NCBI GenBank assembly: GCA_033763975.1
Contig: JANRJM010000012.1
Location: forward strand, 62,001-126,000
Direction: 5' to 3'
DNA: 64,000 nt
DNA from: Planctomycetota bacterium
GTDB lineage: Bacteria; Planctomycetota; Phycisphaerae; Phycisphaerales; UBA1924
The notes under the pieces were generated by a model, which was given only the letters and a program-made list of their open reading frames with translations, was not told the DNA's origin and made no database searches. This document shows, piece by piece, positions 9,757-18,739 of the stretch; position 1 is the first letter of the stretch; the number at the start of each line of letters is the position of its first letter. Both the position numbers and the translations under genes were made by a program.

Positions 9757-10374
9757 TTATTCCCGGGGCGAGACGATGCGCTCGTCGCGGTATGTCCGGT
9801 TCGTGAGCGCGTCGGCGATCTCGACCCGAAGCACGAGGACGCGCCCGGGGGCGTCCGGCGCGGGCAGTTCCACCTCGTACCGCGCGCCCAGCAGGCCCGT
9901 GCGGTACGCGTCGCGAAGCTGCGCGGGCGAGAGCGATTCAACCGCGATCCGCCGGGGCTCGCCCGCACTCCCCGTCTCGATGCCCGCCGGGAGCGCCAGC
10001 ACCTCCACACGCGCCACGCCCGCGATCTGCACGAAGCGGTTGCGTCCGTCGAGCGGCGTAAAGCCCACGACGACCGCCGCCCGCCCGTCGGGCGTGCGCA
10101 GCGGGCCGGACGAGTCGTCGATCGCCACGCCCACGCACACCGGGAGGGCGTCGAGCGCCCGCGCGTCGTGCAGGATCGAGCCCGCGCGGGCGGCCTCGGC
10201 GAGCTTCACTTCGCGCTCGCGCGCCTCGCCCTCCAGCGTCCGCACGCGGTCCTGCAGCGCGAGCACCTCCCGGCGCAGGCGGTCGTTCTCGGCGAAGGGG
10301 GAGCGTTCGCCGCCCACGGTGCACGCCCCGGGGGCGAGCACGAGCGGCAGCAGCAGCAGCGGCGGGCGTCGCAT
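9757..10374 (-). CDS. Coiled-coil lipoprotein upstream of ECF sigma
   Basis: 205 residues: signal peptide with lipobox LAPGAC (Cys at 18), then a heptad-like coiled coil at about 28-62 (charged, with LRREVLALQDRVRTLEGE) and a beta-rich domain. It lies 8 bases before the sigma-factor gene and so is probably cotranscribed with it. As a lipoprotein made with a sigma/anti-sigma pair it could be an envelope sensor or a target; this is inference. No named family recognised. Confidence 0.7.
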   Translation of the reverse strand: MRRPPLLLLPLVLAPGACTVGGERSPFAENDRLRREVLALQDRVRTLEGEAREREVKLAEAARAGSILHDARALDALPVCVGVAIDDSSGPLRTPDGRAAVVVGFTPLDGRNRFVQIAGVARVEVLALPAGIETGSAGEPRRIAVESLSPAQLRDAYRTGLLGARYEVELPAPDAPGRVLVLRVEIADALTNRTYRDERIVSPRE

Positions 10375-10411
10375 GCGCCAGCGTATGCGGGGCGACGGGG
10401 GCGCCGGACGA

Positions 10412-11044
10412 TCAGCCGTCGACGTCGGGCTGGGGCGAGGTCTTGATCATGGGCATCCGGGTCAGGATCTTGTCGACCAGCCCGTAGTCCAGCATCTCGC
10501 GCTCGTCGAGCCACTTGTTGCGGTCGCAGTCCAGCGCGATGCGGTCCAGCGGCTGGCCGGAGGCGTCGGCGTAGATGCGGTAGAGGCGGTCGCGGATGCG
10601 GAGCATCTCGCGCGCCTCGATCTCGATGTCCGTCGCCTGTCCCTCCATGACGCCCCCCAGCAGCGGCTGGTGCATCAGGTTGCGGGCGTTGGGCAGCGTG
10701 TAGCGCTTGCCCTTCGTGCCGCACGCGGCGATGATCGAGCCCATCGAGGCGGCCTGCCCGATGATGTACGTCGAGACGTCGCACTGCACGAACTTCATGG
10801 TGTCGATGATCGACAGCCCCGCCGAGACCGACCCGCCGGGCGAGTTCACGTACAGGTGAATGTCGTTCTTGGGGTCCTCGTTGGCGAGGAAGAGCATCTG
10901 CGCAACGATGAGGTTGGCGATGTCGTCGTTCACGGGCCCGCCGAGGAACACGATGCGGTCCTTGAGCAGGCGCGAGTAGATGTCGTACGCGCGCTCGCCC
11001 TTGGCCGACTTCTCGATGACGATGGGAACCAGGTATCCGGACAT
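10412..11044 (-). CDS. clpP: ClpP-family protease subunit with Asn in the triad (ClpP2)
   Basis: 210-residue ClpP homologue, the barrel-forming serine peptidase that works with Clp/Hsp100 ATPases. Ser100 in GQAASMGS and His125 in NLMHQP are in place. The motif that normally reads RDxxRDxF here reads LDCDRNKWL, putting Asn176 where the triad Asp is expected. An Asn at this position is known in Listeria ClpP1. It lies 46 bases downstream of the other clpP on the same strand, so the two are likely coexpressed and may form a mixed barrel. Confidence 0.93.
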   Translation of the reverse strand: MSGYLVPIVIEKSAKGERAYDIYSRLLKDRIVFLGGPVNDDIANLIVAQMLFLANEDPKNDIHLYVNSPGGSVSAGLSIIDTMKFVQCDVSTYIIGQAASMGSIIAACGTKGKRYTLPNARNLMHQPLLGGVMEGQATDIEIEAREMLRIRDRLYRIYADASGQPLDRIALDCDRNKWLDEREMLDYGLVDKILTRMPMIKTSPQPDVDG

Positions 11045-11090
11045 GGGGACCTCGGGGTGCGTCGCCGGGGGGCGCGACGCGGGATGAGTT

Positions 11091-11696
11091 TCAGCGGACG
11101 CCGGGGATCACGTTGGACGCCGACTTCTGGGGCTCGTTCAGGACCTCGTCCGCCAGGCCGTAGCGCACGGCCTCTTCCGCGGTGAAGTACCGGTCGCGCT
11201 CGCTGTCGCGCTGGATGTTGTCCACGGGCTGCCCCGTGCACTGCGAGAGAATGCGGTTGAGCTCGGCCTTGGCCTTGAGGATCTGCTCGGCCTGGATGCG
11301 GATGTCCTCGGCCTGGCCCGTCACGCCCCCGTAGGGCTGGTGGATCATCACCTTCGCATGCGGGAGCATGTACCGGCGCCCCTTCGCCCCGGCCGTCAGC
11401 AGCACCGCCGCCCCGCTGTATGCCCGCCCCAGGCAGTACGTGGAGATCGGCGAGGCCAGGAACCGCATCGTGTCGTAGATCGCCAGCGTGTCGTCCACCG
11501 CGCCGCCGGGCGAGTTGATGTACAGGTTGATGTCCTTGCCCCGACCGGTGTTGTCGAGGTACAGCATCTGCATCATCACCCGGGCCGCGGAGCCCTGGTT
11601 GATCTCGCCGATGAGGAAGACGATCCGATTTTCAAGCAGAAGCTCGTCGATCGTCATCTCGCGCGTGCGCTGGTACGTGACGCTGGCTGCGGGCAT
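11091..11696 (-). CDS. clpP: ClpP-family protease subunit (ClpP1)
   Basis: 201-residue ClpP homologue. The triad is complete: Ser94, His119 (VMIHQP) and Asp168 (RDSERDRY). The box around the serine reads GRAYSGAA instead of the usual GQAASMGA, changing the residue after the nucleophile. The start is the ATG of [16 protein letters not shown], matching the usual ClpP beginning before LLENRIVFL; the frame is open further upstream without similarity. It is the first gene of the clpP pair; no Clp ATPase is adjacent, but clpS is 5.5 kb away. Confidence 0.93.
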   Translation of the reverse strand: MPAASVTYQRTREMTIDELLLENRIVFLIGEINQGSAARVMMQMLYLDNTGRGKDINLYINSPGGAVDDTLAIYDTMRFLASPISTYCLGRAYSGAAVLLTAGAKGRRYMLPHAKVMIHQPYGGVTGQAEDIRIQAEQILKAKAELNRILSQCTGQPVDNIQRDSERDRYFTAEEAVRYGLADEVLNEPQKSASNVIPGVR

Positions 11697-12033
11697 GTCG
11701 TTCTCCGCGCCCCGTGCGGGGCGTGCATATCGGACCCGGCCGATGGTAGACGGCGCGGGGGCCGGCCCTGTATCGGCCCGCGCCCGGCCCGCGCTTATGC
11801 GAGCACACGAGGCTCGCGCGGCGCCGCGACGCCTGCCCGCTCCTACCGGCAACCGGCGTGCCGGACTCTCCGCGCGCCCCGCACGCCCCCGCGGGCTCGC
11901 CCATGCCCCCGCGCGGTCGGGGCCGGCTCGACCGTCTGCCGGAACGGCAGGCGAGACCGATCTCGTGCGCCCGCGCGCCGGGCGCGCCGCCGTTCCCCTA
12001 GAATCCCCCCACGCCTTTTCCGGAATCACCTTC
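11697..12033. other. Gene-free divergent spacer
   Basis: 337 bases between the divergent clpP1 and phosphoesterase genes. It is very GC-rich with short Arg/Ala-coding-like runs in several frames but no frame with a ribosome site or family similarity. It should hold promoters for both directions, but I cannot name convincing -35/-10 pairs. Confidence 0.4.
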
Positions 12034-12846
12034 GTGCCCACCGCGGTCATCAGCGACGTTCACGCCAACGCCCCCGCGCTCAAGGTCGTCCTCGGCGACA
12101 TCGAGCGCCGGGGTATCTCGCGGATCATCTGCCTCGGCGACACCGTCGGCTACGGGCCTGATCCCCTCGAGTGCGTCGACCTCGTCCGCGCCCGCTGCGA
12201 CTGGGCGCTCATGGGCAACCACGACTACGGCGTGCTCTACGAGCCCACCAACTTCAACCCCGGCGCCGAATCCGCCGCCTTCTGGACGCGCGAGCAGTTC
12301 GACAAGGAGCCCGACCCCACGCTCCGGGCCCAGCGGTACGACTTCCTCAACCGCCTCAAGGTCCGCGTGGTCGAGCGCATCGGCCCGGACGGCGCCGAGC
12401 CCCTGACCGCCGCCAACGACAAGTCGGGGATCCCCCTGCTCGCGGTGCACGGCTCGCCCCGACGCCCCATCAACGAGTACATCTTCCCCGACGACGCGGT
12501 GAACTCGCCCGACAAGCTCGAGAGCATCTTCGACCGCGTGCAGCGCATCTGCTTCGTCGGGCACACGCACGTGCCGGGCGTCTTCACCGACGAGCCCGAC
12601 TTCTACCCGCCGGCCGAACTGGGCGAGGGCGGGTACAGGTTCGTGGAGGGCGAAAAGGCCGTCATCAACGTCGGCAGCGTCGGCCAGCCGCGCGACTTCG
12701 ACCCGCGAGCCAGCTACGTGATCCTCCACGCGACGCACGTGCAGTTCGTGCGCCTGGAGTACGACGTGCACGCGACGGCGTCCAAGATCAAGGCGATCCC
12801 GCAACTGCCCGACTGGCTGGCGGAGCGCCTGTACAAGGGGCAATGA
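12034..12846 (+). CDS. Metallophosphoesterase (YfcE/ApaH-like)
   Basis: 270-residue calcineurin-like phosphoesterase. Metal-binding motifs are present in order: ISDVHAN (residues 6-12), GDTVGYGPDP (about 35-44), GNHDYG (about 61-66), a mid-chain AVHGSP and late GHTHVPG (about 184-190), then NVGSVGQPRD. Such proteins hydrolyse phosphodiesters or nucleotides with two metals; the substrate is not evident. The start is taken as GTG 12034, giving VPTAVISDVHAN like the family; no ATG lies in a plausible position. Confidence 0.85.
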   Translation: MPTAVISDVHANAPALKVVLGDIERRGISRIICLGDTVGYGPDPLECVDLVRARCDWALMGNHDYGVLYEPTNFNPGAESAAFWTREQFDKEPDPTLRAQRYDFLNRLKVRVVERIGPDGAEPLTAANDKSGIPLLAVHGSPRRPINEYIFPDDAVNSPDKLESIFDRVQRICFVGHTHVPGVFTDEPDFYPPAELGEGGYRFVEGEKAVINVGSVGQPRDFDPRASYVILHATHVQFVRLEYDVHATASKIKAIPQLPDWLAERLYKGQ

Positions 12847-12954
12847 TCGCGCCCCGCCGTCGCGACCCGCGCGCGGATTCCTATCCTGCTCCGCCGCGGT
12901 CGCCGGCCTTCCGCGGTGCCTCTCTCCCCTCCGACCCAGGACGCCTGACCCCAC

Positions 12955-15276
12955 ATGCCCCGACCTCCCAACCGGTTCCTTCGGTTCCTCGTGCCGTTCA
13001 TCCTCGTCGGGGTGGGGGTCGGCATCGCGTTCGCCTTCTTCCTCAACACGACGAACGCGCAGAAGCGGTCCTCGCCGCAGCCCGCGCCGCAGCAGGCCCA
13101 GACCACCCCCACCGCCCCCGCGACCCCGGTGACCACGCCCGGCGCGAGCCCGGACGCCCAAGTTCCGCCGCCCGTCGCGGGTGCCCCGGCCCAGCCCAGC
13201 CCCGCGCCGATCCCCGTTCCCGCGGGCACGGCGCCGACGACCCTGGGCACGCTGCGCGTGCGTCCCGGCACGCCGGGCGACATCGGCGCGATCGGCTCGA
13301 TCGATCCCACGACCAACTACCTGCTGCACGTGCGGTTTTCGAGCACCGGCGCGGGCATCGCCGAGGTGCGCCTGGCCGAGCACCTCGTGTCGATCCGCGA
13401 CGACACGCGCGTGGTGGCGCAGAGCGAGCACGTCTTCACGTGGAACGGCGTCACGCAGGTCCTGACGCCCATGGCCGCCACCGAGATCGAGATCGGCCGG
13501 CCCGGCGAACGCCCGCAGGCGCTGGCGCTCGCGACGACGCCGAGCGGCCCCGCGTGGAGCCCGATCGCGGGCACGCCCGGGGCGGCCGAACTGGTCATCG
13601 TGAACGAGCAGGACCAGCCCGTCGTCCGCGTGACGCGTCACTACACGGTCGGGCTGGGCACGTATCAGGTTCACCTGCTGCAGCGCGTCGAGAACCTGTC
13701 CGGCGCGCCGCTGGTCGTCCGCCTGTTCCAGATCGGGCCGGTCGACCTGGAGCAGGACCCCGCGACGTACGGCGGGGACAAACGCCGCGTGCGGTTCGGC
13801 TATCTCCTCCCCGCGTCGGTCGACCCGGCGCGTCAGACGGTCGTCGCGGACTCGGCGCTGACGTCGCACCCGGGCGCGCTGGGCGAGCGCGACGCCGCGG
13901 GCGTGTTCGCGGAGAAATCGGTCTGGCCGAGCGAGGACATCGCGCGCGTCGGGTCGGAGTTGTCGTGGGCGGGCATGACGAACCGCTACTTCGCCGCGGC
14001 GGTGCTCCCGATCGTCGACCCCGCCGCACAAGCGCCGGACAAGCGACTGACATGGGTCGGGGGCGTGGCACGCACGGTCCTGGACCGCGGTGGCGGGCAG
14101 GAGGTCATGGCGCTGCGACTGGACGGCGCGCCGGTGATGGTCCCGCCCGGCGGGGCCGCGTCGATGGACCTCGCCCTGTTCGCCGGCCCGCTCGATCGCA
14201 GCGAGATCAACCAAGAGCCGGCGCTCAAGAGCGTGGGGCTCGCGGGGATCGTGGTGTACAACTTCGGCGAGATGTGCGGCTTCTGCACGTTCGGGCCGAT
14301 CACGAGCCTGCTGCTGGGGCTGCTGCACGTTCTGCACGACTACCTGTTCCAGGACTGGTCGCTGGCGATCATCTTCCTCGTGGTCATCGTGCGCACGTGC
14401 CTGCACCCGGTGACGCGCTGGTCGCAGATCCGCATGGCCGTCTTCGGCAAGCAGATGCAGGGCATGGCGCCCAAGCAGAAGGAACTGCAGGAGAAGTTCA
14501 AGGGCGACCCCAAGCGCCTCCAGGAGGAAACCGCCCGCCTGTGGCGCGAAGAGGGCATCAGCCCGGCGGGCTTCCTGGGCTGCCTGCCGGCGTTCCTGCA
14601 GACCCCCGTGTGGATCGCGCTGTACGCGACGCTCTACTTCGCGGTCGAACTGCGCCATCATCCGGCGTTCTACGGGCTCTTCCAGGTGCAGCCCCAGTCG
14701 TCCCCGTTCTGGCAGTTCCTGGGCGACCTCTCGGTCTCCGACCGCTTCGTGTACTTCGGCAAGGTGCTCTTCGAGATCCCGCTGCTCGGGCCGATCGACT
14801 CCATCAACCTTTTGCCGATCGTCCTGGGCATCGTGTTCTTCATCCAGCAGAAGTACATCCAGCCGCCCTCCGCCGCCACGCTGACGCCCGAGCAGCAGCT
14901 CCAGCAGAAGATGATGAAGTGGATGATGGTGGTGATGTTCCCGCTGTTCATGTACAACGCGCCCAGCGGGCTGGCGCTCTACTTCGTCACGAACTCGGCG
15001 CTGGCGATTCTCGAGAGCAAGTGGATCCGGGCGCACATGGAGAAGCACGGGATGCTCGACCTGGACAAGATCCGGGCCGCCCGCAACGCGGCCCGGGCGC
15101 AGGGCGTGGGCACGTCGATGATCGACCGCAAGCACCCCGGCGCCCAGTCTGCTGGAGCCAGGAAGCCCGAGGGGTTCTTCGCCCGCCTGCAGCGCCAGCT
15201 CGAGGAGCGCCAGAAAGAAGCCCAGAAGCAGGCGATGCGCGATGCGAAGCGCCCGCCCGGACGCAAGAAGGCGTAG
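12955..15276 (+). CDS. yidC: Membrane protein insertase YidC
   Basis: 773-residue YidC/Oxa1-family insertase, which helps inner-membrane proteins fold and leave the Sec channel. One N-terminal helix (about 9-28) is followed by a Pro/Gln-rich linker (about 38-90), a large beta-rich periplasmic domain, and the conserved five-helix core from about residue 455. The core includes the cytoplasmic hairpin (KQKELQEKFKGDPKRLQEE) and PAGFLGCLPAFLQTPVWIAL. The basic C-terminal tail is typical. It is longer than E. coli YidC (548) mainly through the linker and periplasmic part. mnmE follows, the same order as in many genomes. Confidence 0.95.
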   Translation: MPRPPNRFLRFLVPFILVGVGVGIAFAFFLNTTNAQKRSSPQPAPQQAQTTPTAPATPVTTPGASPDAQVPPPVAGAPAQPSPAPIPVPAGTAPTTLGTLRVRPGTPGDIGAIGSIDPTTNYLLHVRFSSTGAGIAEVRLAEHLVSIRDDTRVVAQSEHVFTWNGVTQVLTPMAATEIEIGRPGERPQALALATTPSGPAWSPIAGTPGAAELVIVNEQDQPVVRVTRHYTVGLGTYQVHLLQRVENLSGAPLVVRLFQIGPVDLEQDPATYGGDKRRVRFGYLLPASVDPARQTVVADSALTSHPGALGERDAAGVFAEKSVWPSEDIARVGSELSWAGMTNRYFAAAVLPIVDPAAQAPDKRLTWVGGVARTVLDRGGGQEVMALRLDGAPVMVPPGGAASMDLALFAGPLDRSEINQEPALKSVGLAGIVVYNFGEMCGFCTFGPITSLLLGLLHVLHDYLFQDWSLAIIFLVVIVRTCLHPVTRWSQIRMAVFGKQMQGMAPKQKELQEKFKGDPKRLQEETARLWREEGISPAGFLGCLPAFLQTPVWIALYATLYFAVELRHHPAFYGLFQVQPQSSPFWQFLGDLSVSDRFVYFGKVLFEIPLLGPIDSINLLPIVLGIVFFIQQKYIQPPSAATLTPEQQLQQKMMKWMMVVMFPLFMYNAPSGLALYFVTNSALAILESKWIRAHMEKHGMLDLDKIRAARNAARAQGVGTSMIDRKHPGAQSAGARKPEGFFARLQRQLEERQKEAQKQAMRDAKRPPGRKKA

Positions 15277-15318
15277 CGCCCGGGCCAGCACGCCGGCGCA
15301 CGCCGGACGGATGAACCC

Positions 15319-16671
15319 CTGCCCACGCTCGACGACACCATCTTCGCCCGCTCGTCGGCGCCCGCCCACGGGGCGCGTGCGCTGATCCGCGTGTGCGGGC
15401 CCGGCGTGCGTGGGCTGGCCTCCCGGCTGCTCGACCCCCCGCCGCCCGCGCGCGGGGCGCACCGCGCGCGCCTGCGCGCCCGGGGGTGGTCGCTGCCGGT
15501 GCTCGTCGCGCGGTACGACGCGCCGCGTTCGTACACCGGCGAGGACGTGCTGGAGATCGTGTTGCCCGGCAACCCCGCGCTCGTGGAGCGTGTGCTCCTC
15601 ACGCTCGGCGCGGCCGAGGGCATGCGCGCCGCCGGGCCCGGCGAGTTCACCGCCCGGGCGTTCCTCCGCGGGCGTCTGACGCTGGACCAGGCCGAGGGCG
15701 TGGGCGCGCTCATCGCCGCGGCAACGCAAGACGAGCTCGACGCGGCGCGTTCGCTCCTCAGCGGGCAGACGGGGGCCGCGTACCGCGCGTGGGCCGACGA
15801 ACTGACGACGCTGCTGGCGCTGGTGGAAAGCGGGATCGACTTCACCGATCAGGAGGACGTCCGCCCGATCGACCCGGACGCGCTCGCGGCGCGTCTGGAC
15901 GCGCTGCGCGCCGACGTCCGATCGCACGTGGGCGCCGCGCGGGGGCGAGCCTCGGAGGACGCGCTGCCGCTGGTGGTGCTCGCGGGCGCACCGAACGCGG
16001 GGAAGTCGACGCTGTTCAACGCGCTGCTGGGGCGTCGCCGGGCGGTTGCCTCGCCGCACGCGGGCACGACGCGCGACGTGCTGGTCGAGTCGCTGGACCT
16101 TTCGTCGGCGTCGCCCGGGGCGGGCGTCGTGCGCCTCGCCGACCTCGCCGGGCTCGACGACACCGCGGGCGCATCCCACGCCCCGTCGGGCGGTGTCGAC
16201 GCGCTCGCGCAGCACGCGGCCCGCGAGACGCTGCACGCGGCCGACGTCGTCGTCTGGTGCGACCCCACCGGGCGATTCGCCACCGACGCGCGACCGCCCA
16301 CGCCCGCGCCGCTGCTGCTGGCGCGCACATTCGCGGACCAGCACGCGACGCCGAGCGCGGCCCCGGTGCTGGACGTCGGCGCGCTCGACGGGCGCGGGCT
16401 CGCGGCGCTCGGGCGCGCGATCGCCGGGGCGGTGGGCTCGGCACGTGCCGCCTCGCTCGCGTCGCTGCTGCCCCGGCACCGCGACGCGATGCACGAACTG
16501 CTCGACGCGCTCGACGACGCCGGGCGTCTGTCGCCGCGCCTGGCGGCACGTCCGGACGAGGTGGCCTTCGCGCTGCGCCGGGCGCTGGACGGGGCGGGTG
16601 CGCTGTGCGGGCGCGTGGACGCCGACGAGGTGCTGGGCCGCGTGTTCGCGTCGTTCTGCGTGGGGAAGTAG
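15319..16671 (+). CDS. mnmE: tRNA modification GTPase MnmE, unusual start
   Basis: MnmE (TrmE) acts with MnmG to install carboxymethylaminomethyl on wobble U34 of tRNAs. Visible parts: folate-binding N-domain beginning DDTIFARSS, G1 box GAPNAGKST (about 226), a switch region with DLAG, and the family's C-terminal FCVGK whose Cys is catalytic. Between the yidC stop (15274-15276) and GTG 15391 the frame has no ATG, GTG or TTG, yet conserved N-domain sequence begins before 15391. I place the start at CTG 15319, 8 bases after GGACGG; it could instead be GTG 15391 with a truncated N-terminus. About 450 residues, normal for the family. Confidence 0.87.
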   Translation: MPTLDDTIFARSSAPAHGARALIRVCGPGVRGLASRLLDPPPPARGAHRARLRARGWSLPVLVARYDAPRSYTGEDVLEIVLPGNPALVERVLLTLGAAEGMRAAGPGEFTARAFLRGRLTLDQAEGVGALIAAATQDELDAARSLLSGQTGAAYRAWADELTTLLALVESGIDFTDQEDVRPIDPDALAARLDALRADVRSHVGAARGRASEDALPLVVLAGAPNAGKSTLFNALLGRRRAVASPHAGTTRDVLVESLDLSSASPGAGVVRLADLAGLDDTAGASHAPSGGVDALAQHAARETLHAADVVVWCDPTGRFATDARPPTPAPLLLARTFADQHATPSAAPVLDVGALDGRGLAALGRAIAGAVGSARAASLASLLPRHRDAMHELLDALDDAGRLSPRLAARPDEVAFALRRALDGAGALCGRVDADEVLGRVFASFCVGK

Positions 16672-16679
16672 CGTCGGCG

Positions 16680-17114
16680 TCAGCCCGCGCACGCGTCGAG
16701 GAAGAGCGCGAGGTGGCGCTCGGCGAAGGCGCCGACGGCCGCGCCCGTCGCCGCCGCGTCGCGCCCCCAGCAGCACGCGCCGGGCGATTCGCCCTCGACA
16801 TCGAGCAGCACGGCGTACACGCCGTCGACCGCGAGCACCGTGGGCAACCGCGAGATGAGGTACGCCGAGAGCGCGTTGGTGTGCGGCCCGCCGACGCTCA
16901 CCACCGGCACGCCCCGCAGCGCGGGGTCGTTGAGAAACTGCAGGTCGGCGCAGACGACGGCGTCAATCCCCGGGGCCGCCCGCATGATCCGCTCGCGCAG
17001 GTCGTAGGCGAGCGGGCGGTCGGTGCGCTCGGCGCCGAGCGAGGCGCCGGTCACGACCGCGATGTCGCATGTTTCACCGGAGTGCACGCGTAGTTCCACG
17101 GAGCGAACCGACAA
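16680..17114 (-). CDS. Conserved-looking hypothetical protein
   Basis: 144 residues, no signal peptide or membrane helix. It has a compact alpha/beta look with hydrophobic strands (CDIAVVTG, GIDAVVCADL, VPVVSVGGPHTNALSAYL, AVLLDVEG). The GGPHTN stretch resembles a nucleotide- or substrate-binding loop but I cannot name a family. The gene ends 8 bases after mnmE (convergent) and is divergent from clpS. Confidence 0.6.
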   Translation of the reverse strand: MSVRSVELRVHSGETCDIAVVTGASLGAERTDRPLAYDLRERIMRAAPGIDAVVCADLQFLNDPALRGVPVVSVGGPHTNALSAYLISRLPTVLAVDGVYAVLLDVEGESPGACCWGRDAAATGAAVGAFAERHLALFLDACAG

Positions 17115-17176
17115 GCGCGTGAAGTTCCGGTTATCCGGCGCTCACGCATCGCCCGTACGCCGCCAAAGATAGGGAC

Positions 17177-17485
17177 ATGACCAACCCCGCGACCCCCGAG
17201 TCCTCCGCCGCGACCGCCACGCGTCCGCAGACCGAGCCGCCGAAGGTTGACCTGCTGCCGCCGTTCAAGGTGCTGCTGCACAACGACGACGTGAACACGT
17301 TCGAGGACGTGGTGCAGACGATCATGGAACTGACGCCGCTGGCGCGTCCGCGCGCGCTCGAGGTCATGCTCGAGGCGCACGAGCAGGGCGTGGCGCTCGT
17401 GCTCGTGACGCACAAGGAGGCGGCCGAGTTCTACCAGGAGCGCTTCCAGAGCAAGCGGGTGACGGTGACGATCGAGCCGGCCTGA
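17177..17485 (+). CDS. clpS: Clp protease adaptor ClpS
   Basis: 102-residue ClpS. After a disordered Pro/Thr-rich N-terminal tail (about 1-25) comes PPFKVLLHNDDVNTFEDVV (about 30-48), whose Asn-Asp-Asp is the N-degron binding site, then AHEQG whose His lines the pocket. ClpS carries proteins with destabilising N-termini to ClpA or ClpC for breakdown by ClpP. The two clpP genes are 5.5-6.5 kb upstream on the other strand; no ClpA/ClpC is in the window. Confidence 0.9.
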   Translation: MTNPATPESSAATATRPQTEPPKVDLLPPFKVLLHNDDVNTFEDVVQTIMELTPLARPRALEVMLEAHEQGVALVLVTHKEAAEFYQERFQSKRVTVTIEPA

Positions 17486-17507
17486 GCCCCCGCGGCCCGA
17501 GCGGGCA

Positions 17508-17539
17508 CGCGGGCCCGGCGTTGTCGCACCGGGCCCGCG
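17508..17539. terminator. Perfect 11-bp inverted repeat between convergent genes
   Basis: CGCGGGCCCGG (17508-17518) and CCGGGCCCGCG (17529-17539) form a fully paired stem with a 10-base loop in the gap between clpS and the convergent barrel gene. No T-run follows on either strand, so it is a likely bidirectional pause/terminator rather than a textbook one. Confidence 0.55.
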
Positions 17540-17562
17540 CATCGCCCTCACGCTGACTCGTC

Positions 17563-18585
17563 TTACCAGATCACTTCCACGTCGAAGGTCACTCGGTCCT
17601 GCATGATGTCGGCGTCGTGGTCGGTCAGGCCGATCTCGTAGACGCCGCCGACGCTCACGTGCGGGCTGAGTTTCCAGCGGGCGCCGAAGCCGGCCCAGAC
17701 GACGGACGACCCGCTGACGTCGGCCGAGCCGAAGTTGGCGTAGTCGAGCCCGCCGACGCTGAAGGGCAGGCGCGTGCCGTCGGAGGTGTAGTGCACGCCG
17801 TGCAGCTCGACGACGGGCGCCAGGCCGGGGACGCTCTCGGGCACGATCTCGTAGTCGGCGTGCAGGTCCCACATGAAGACCTGGTTGCCGTCGTCCTCGT
17901 CGAAGGGGATGCGGTAGGTGGCGCTGCCGATCACGTGGAAGCGGTCCCAGCCCTTGGCCACGGAGATGAACGGGCTGACCTCGGTCGTGCCGAACATGGC
18001 GATCTTGCTCTCGCCGGAGTCGAGTGTGATGCGGGCGCCGGCGGTGGCGACGAAGTCGTTCTCGCGATCGACGTAGAACGCGTACTTGAGGCCCGCGGCG
18101 ATCTCGTTCCAGCCCTCGTCCTCGGGCAGGGCTCCGGCGTTCAGCCACGAGTACCCGTCCTTGGTCGCGATGAAGCCCAGGCGCTCGGTCAGCGCGACCC
18201 GCGCCTGCAGGGCGACGACGTTCACCTCGCCGCCGGCCAGCTGCGAGTCATCGGAGAAGGTGTGGTGCAGGAAGAGGAACCGCACGCCCGTGTTGTTGAA
18301 GGGGGTCTCGAAGTACAGGGGCTGGCCGACGGGGTTGTAGAAGTGCTCGAACCCGCGCAGGCCGGAGAGGAAGCCCTCCCAGCCGATCTCGGAGTCGTCG
18401 TGCCAGCGCTCCGGGCTGAGCAGGAACGTCGCGCGATCGCTCAGCGTGTCGTTCCCCGTCGCCGGCGCCGCCGCGCCCGCCGCGCCGTCAGCCTGCGCCA
18501 TCGCGGGCGATACGACGCACCCCACCCCAGCCGCCCCGGCCGCGAGCGCCAACGCCCGCAACCACGCACGCGATGCACCAGCCAT
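17563..18585 (-). CDS. Outer-membrane beta-barrel protein, unknown role
   Basis: 340 residues. A signal peptide (about 1-31, ending PAMAQ) precedes a chain of alternating amphipathic strands rich in Gly, Tyr and Trp. The last residue is an aromatic Trp (FDVEVIW), the usual signal for outer-membrane barrel assembly. The start is the ATG 6 bases after AAAGGAG, an unusually strong ribosome site here. I cannot assign a family; a porin or surface barrel is likely. It follows the class V PLP gene on the same strand after 154 bases that include AT-rich sequence, so it may have its own promoter. Confidence 0.75.
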   Translation of the reverse strand: MAGASRAWLRALALAAGAAGVGCVVSPAMAQADGAAGAAAPATGNDTLSDRATFLLSPERWHDDSEIGWEGFLSGLRGFEHFYNPVGQPLYFETPFNNTGVRFLFLHHTFSDDSQLAGGEVNVVALQARVALTERLGFIATKDGYSWLNAGALPEDEGWNEIAAGLKYAFYVDRENDFVATAGARITLDSGESKIAMFGTTEVSPFISVAKGWDRFHVIGSATYRIPFDEDDGNQVFMWDLHADYEIVPESVPGLAPVVELHGVHYTSDGTRLPFSVGGLDYANFGSADVSGSSVVWAGFGARWKLSPHVSVGGVYEIGLTDHDADIMQDRVTFDVEVIW

Positions 18586-18739
18586 GTTGGCTCCTTTCAC
18601 TCGCCGGCCCGTCCGGGCTCGGCTCGTGACAACTGTATCCGTTGGTCCGCAATGTGTCGAGTACATGGCGCGGGCCCCCGGCCTGCCCGGCAGGCTCCCA
18701 AGACGAGAACTATCTCGTAAACACCTACTTTGTATGTAT

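Noticed and set aside
11998-16776. A 1592-codon minus-strand open frame across yidC and mnmE
   Set aside because: His/Arg/Glu-rich antisense shadow; yidC and mnmE are unmistakable on the other strand.
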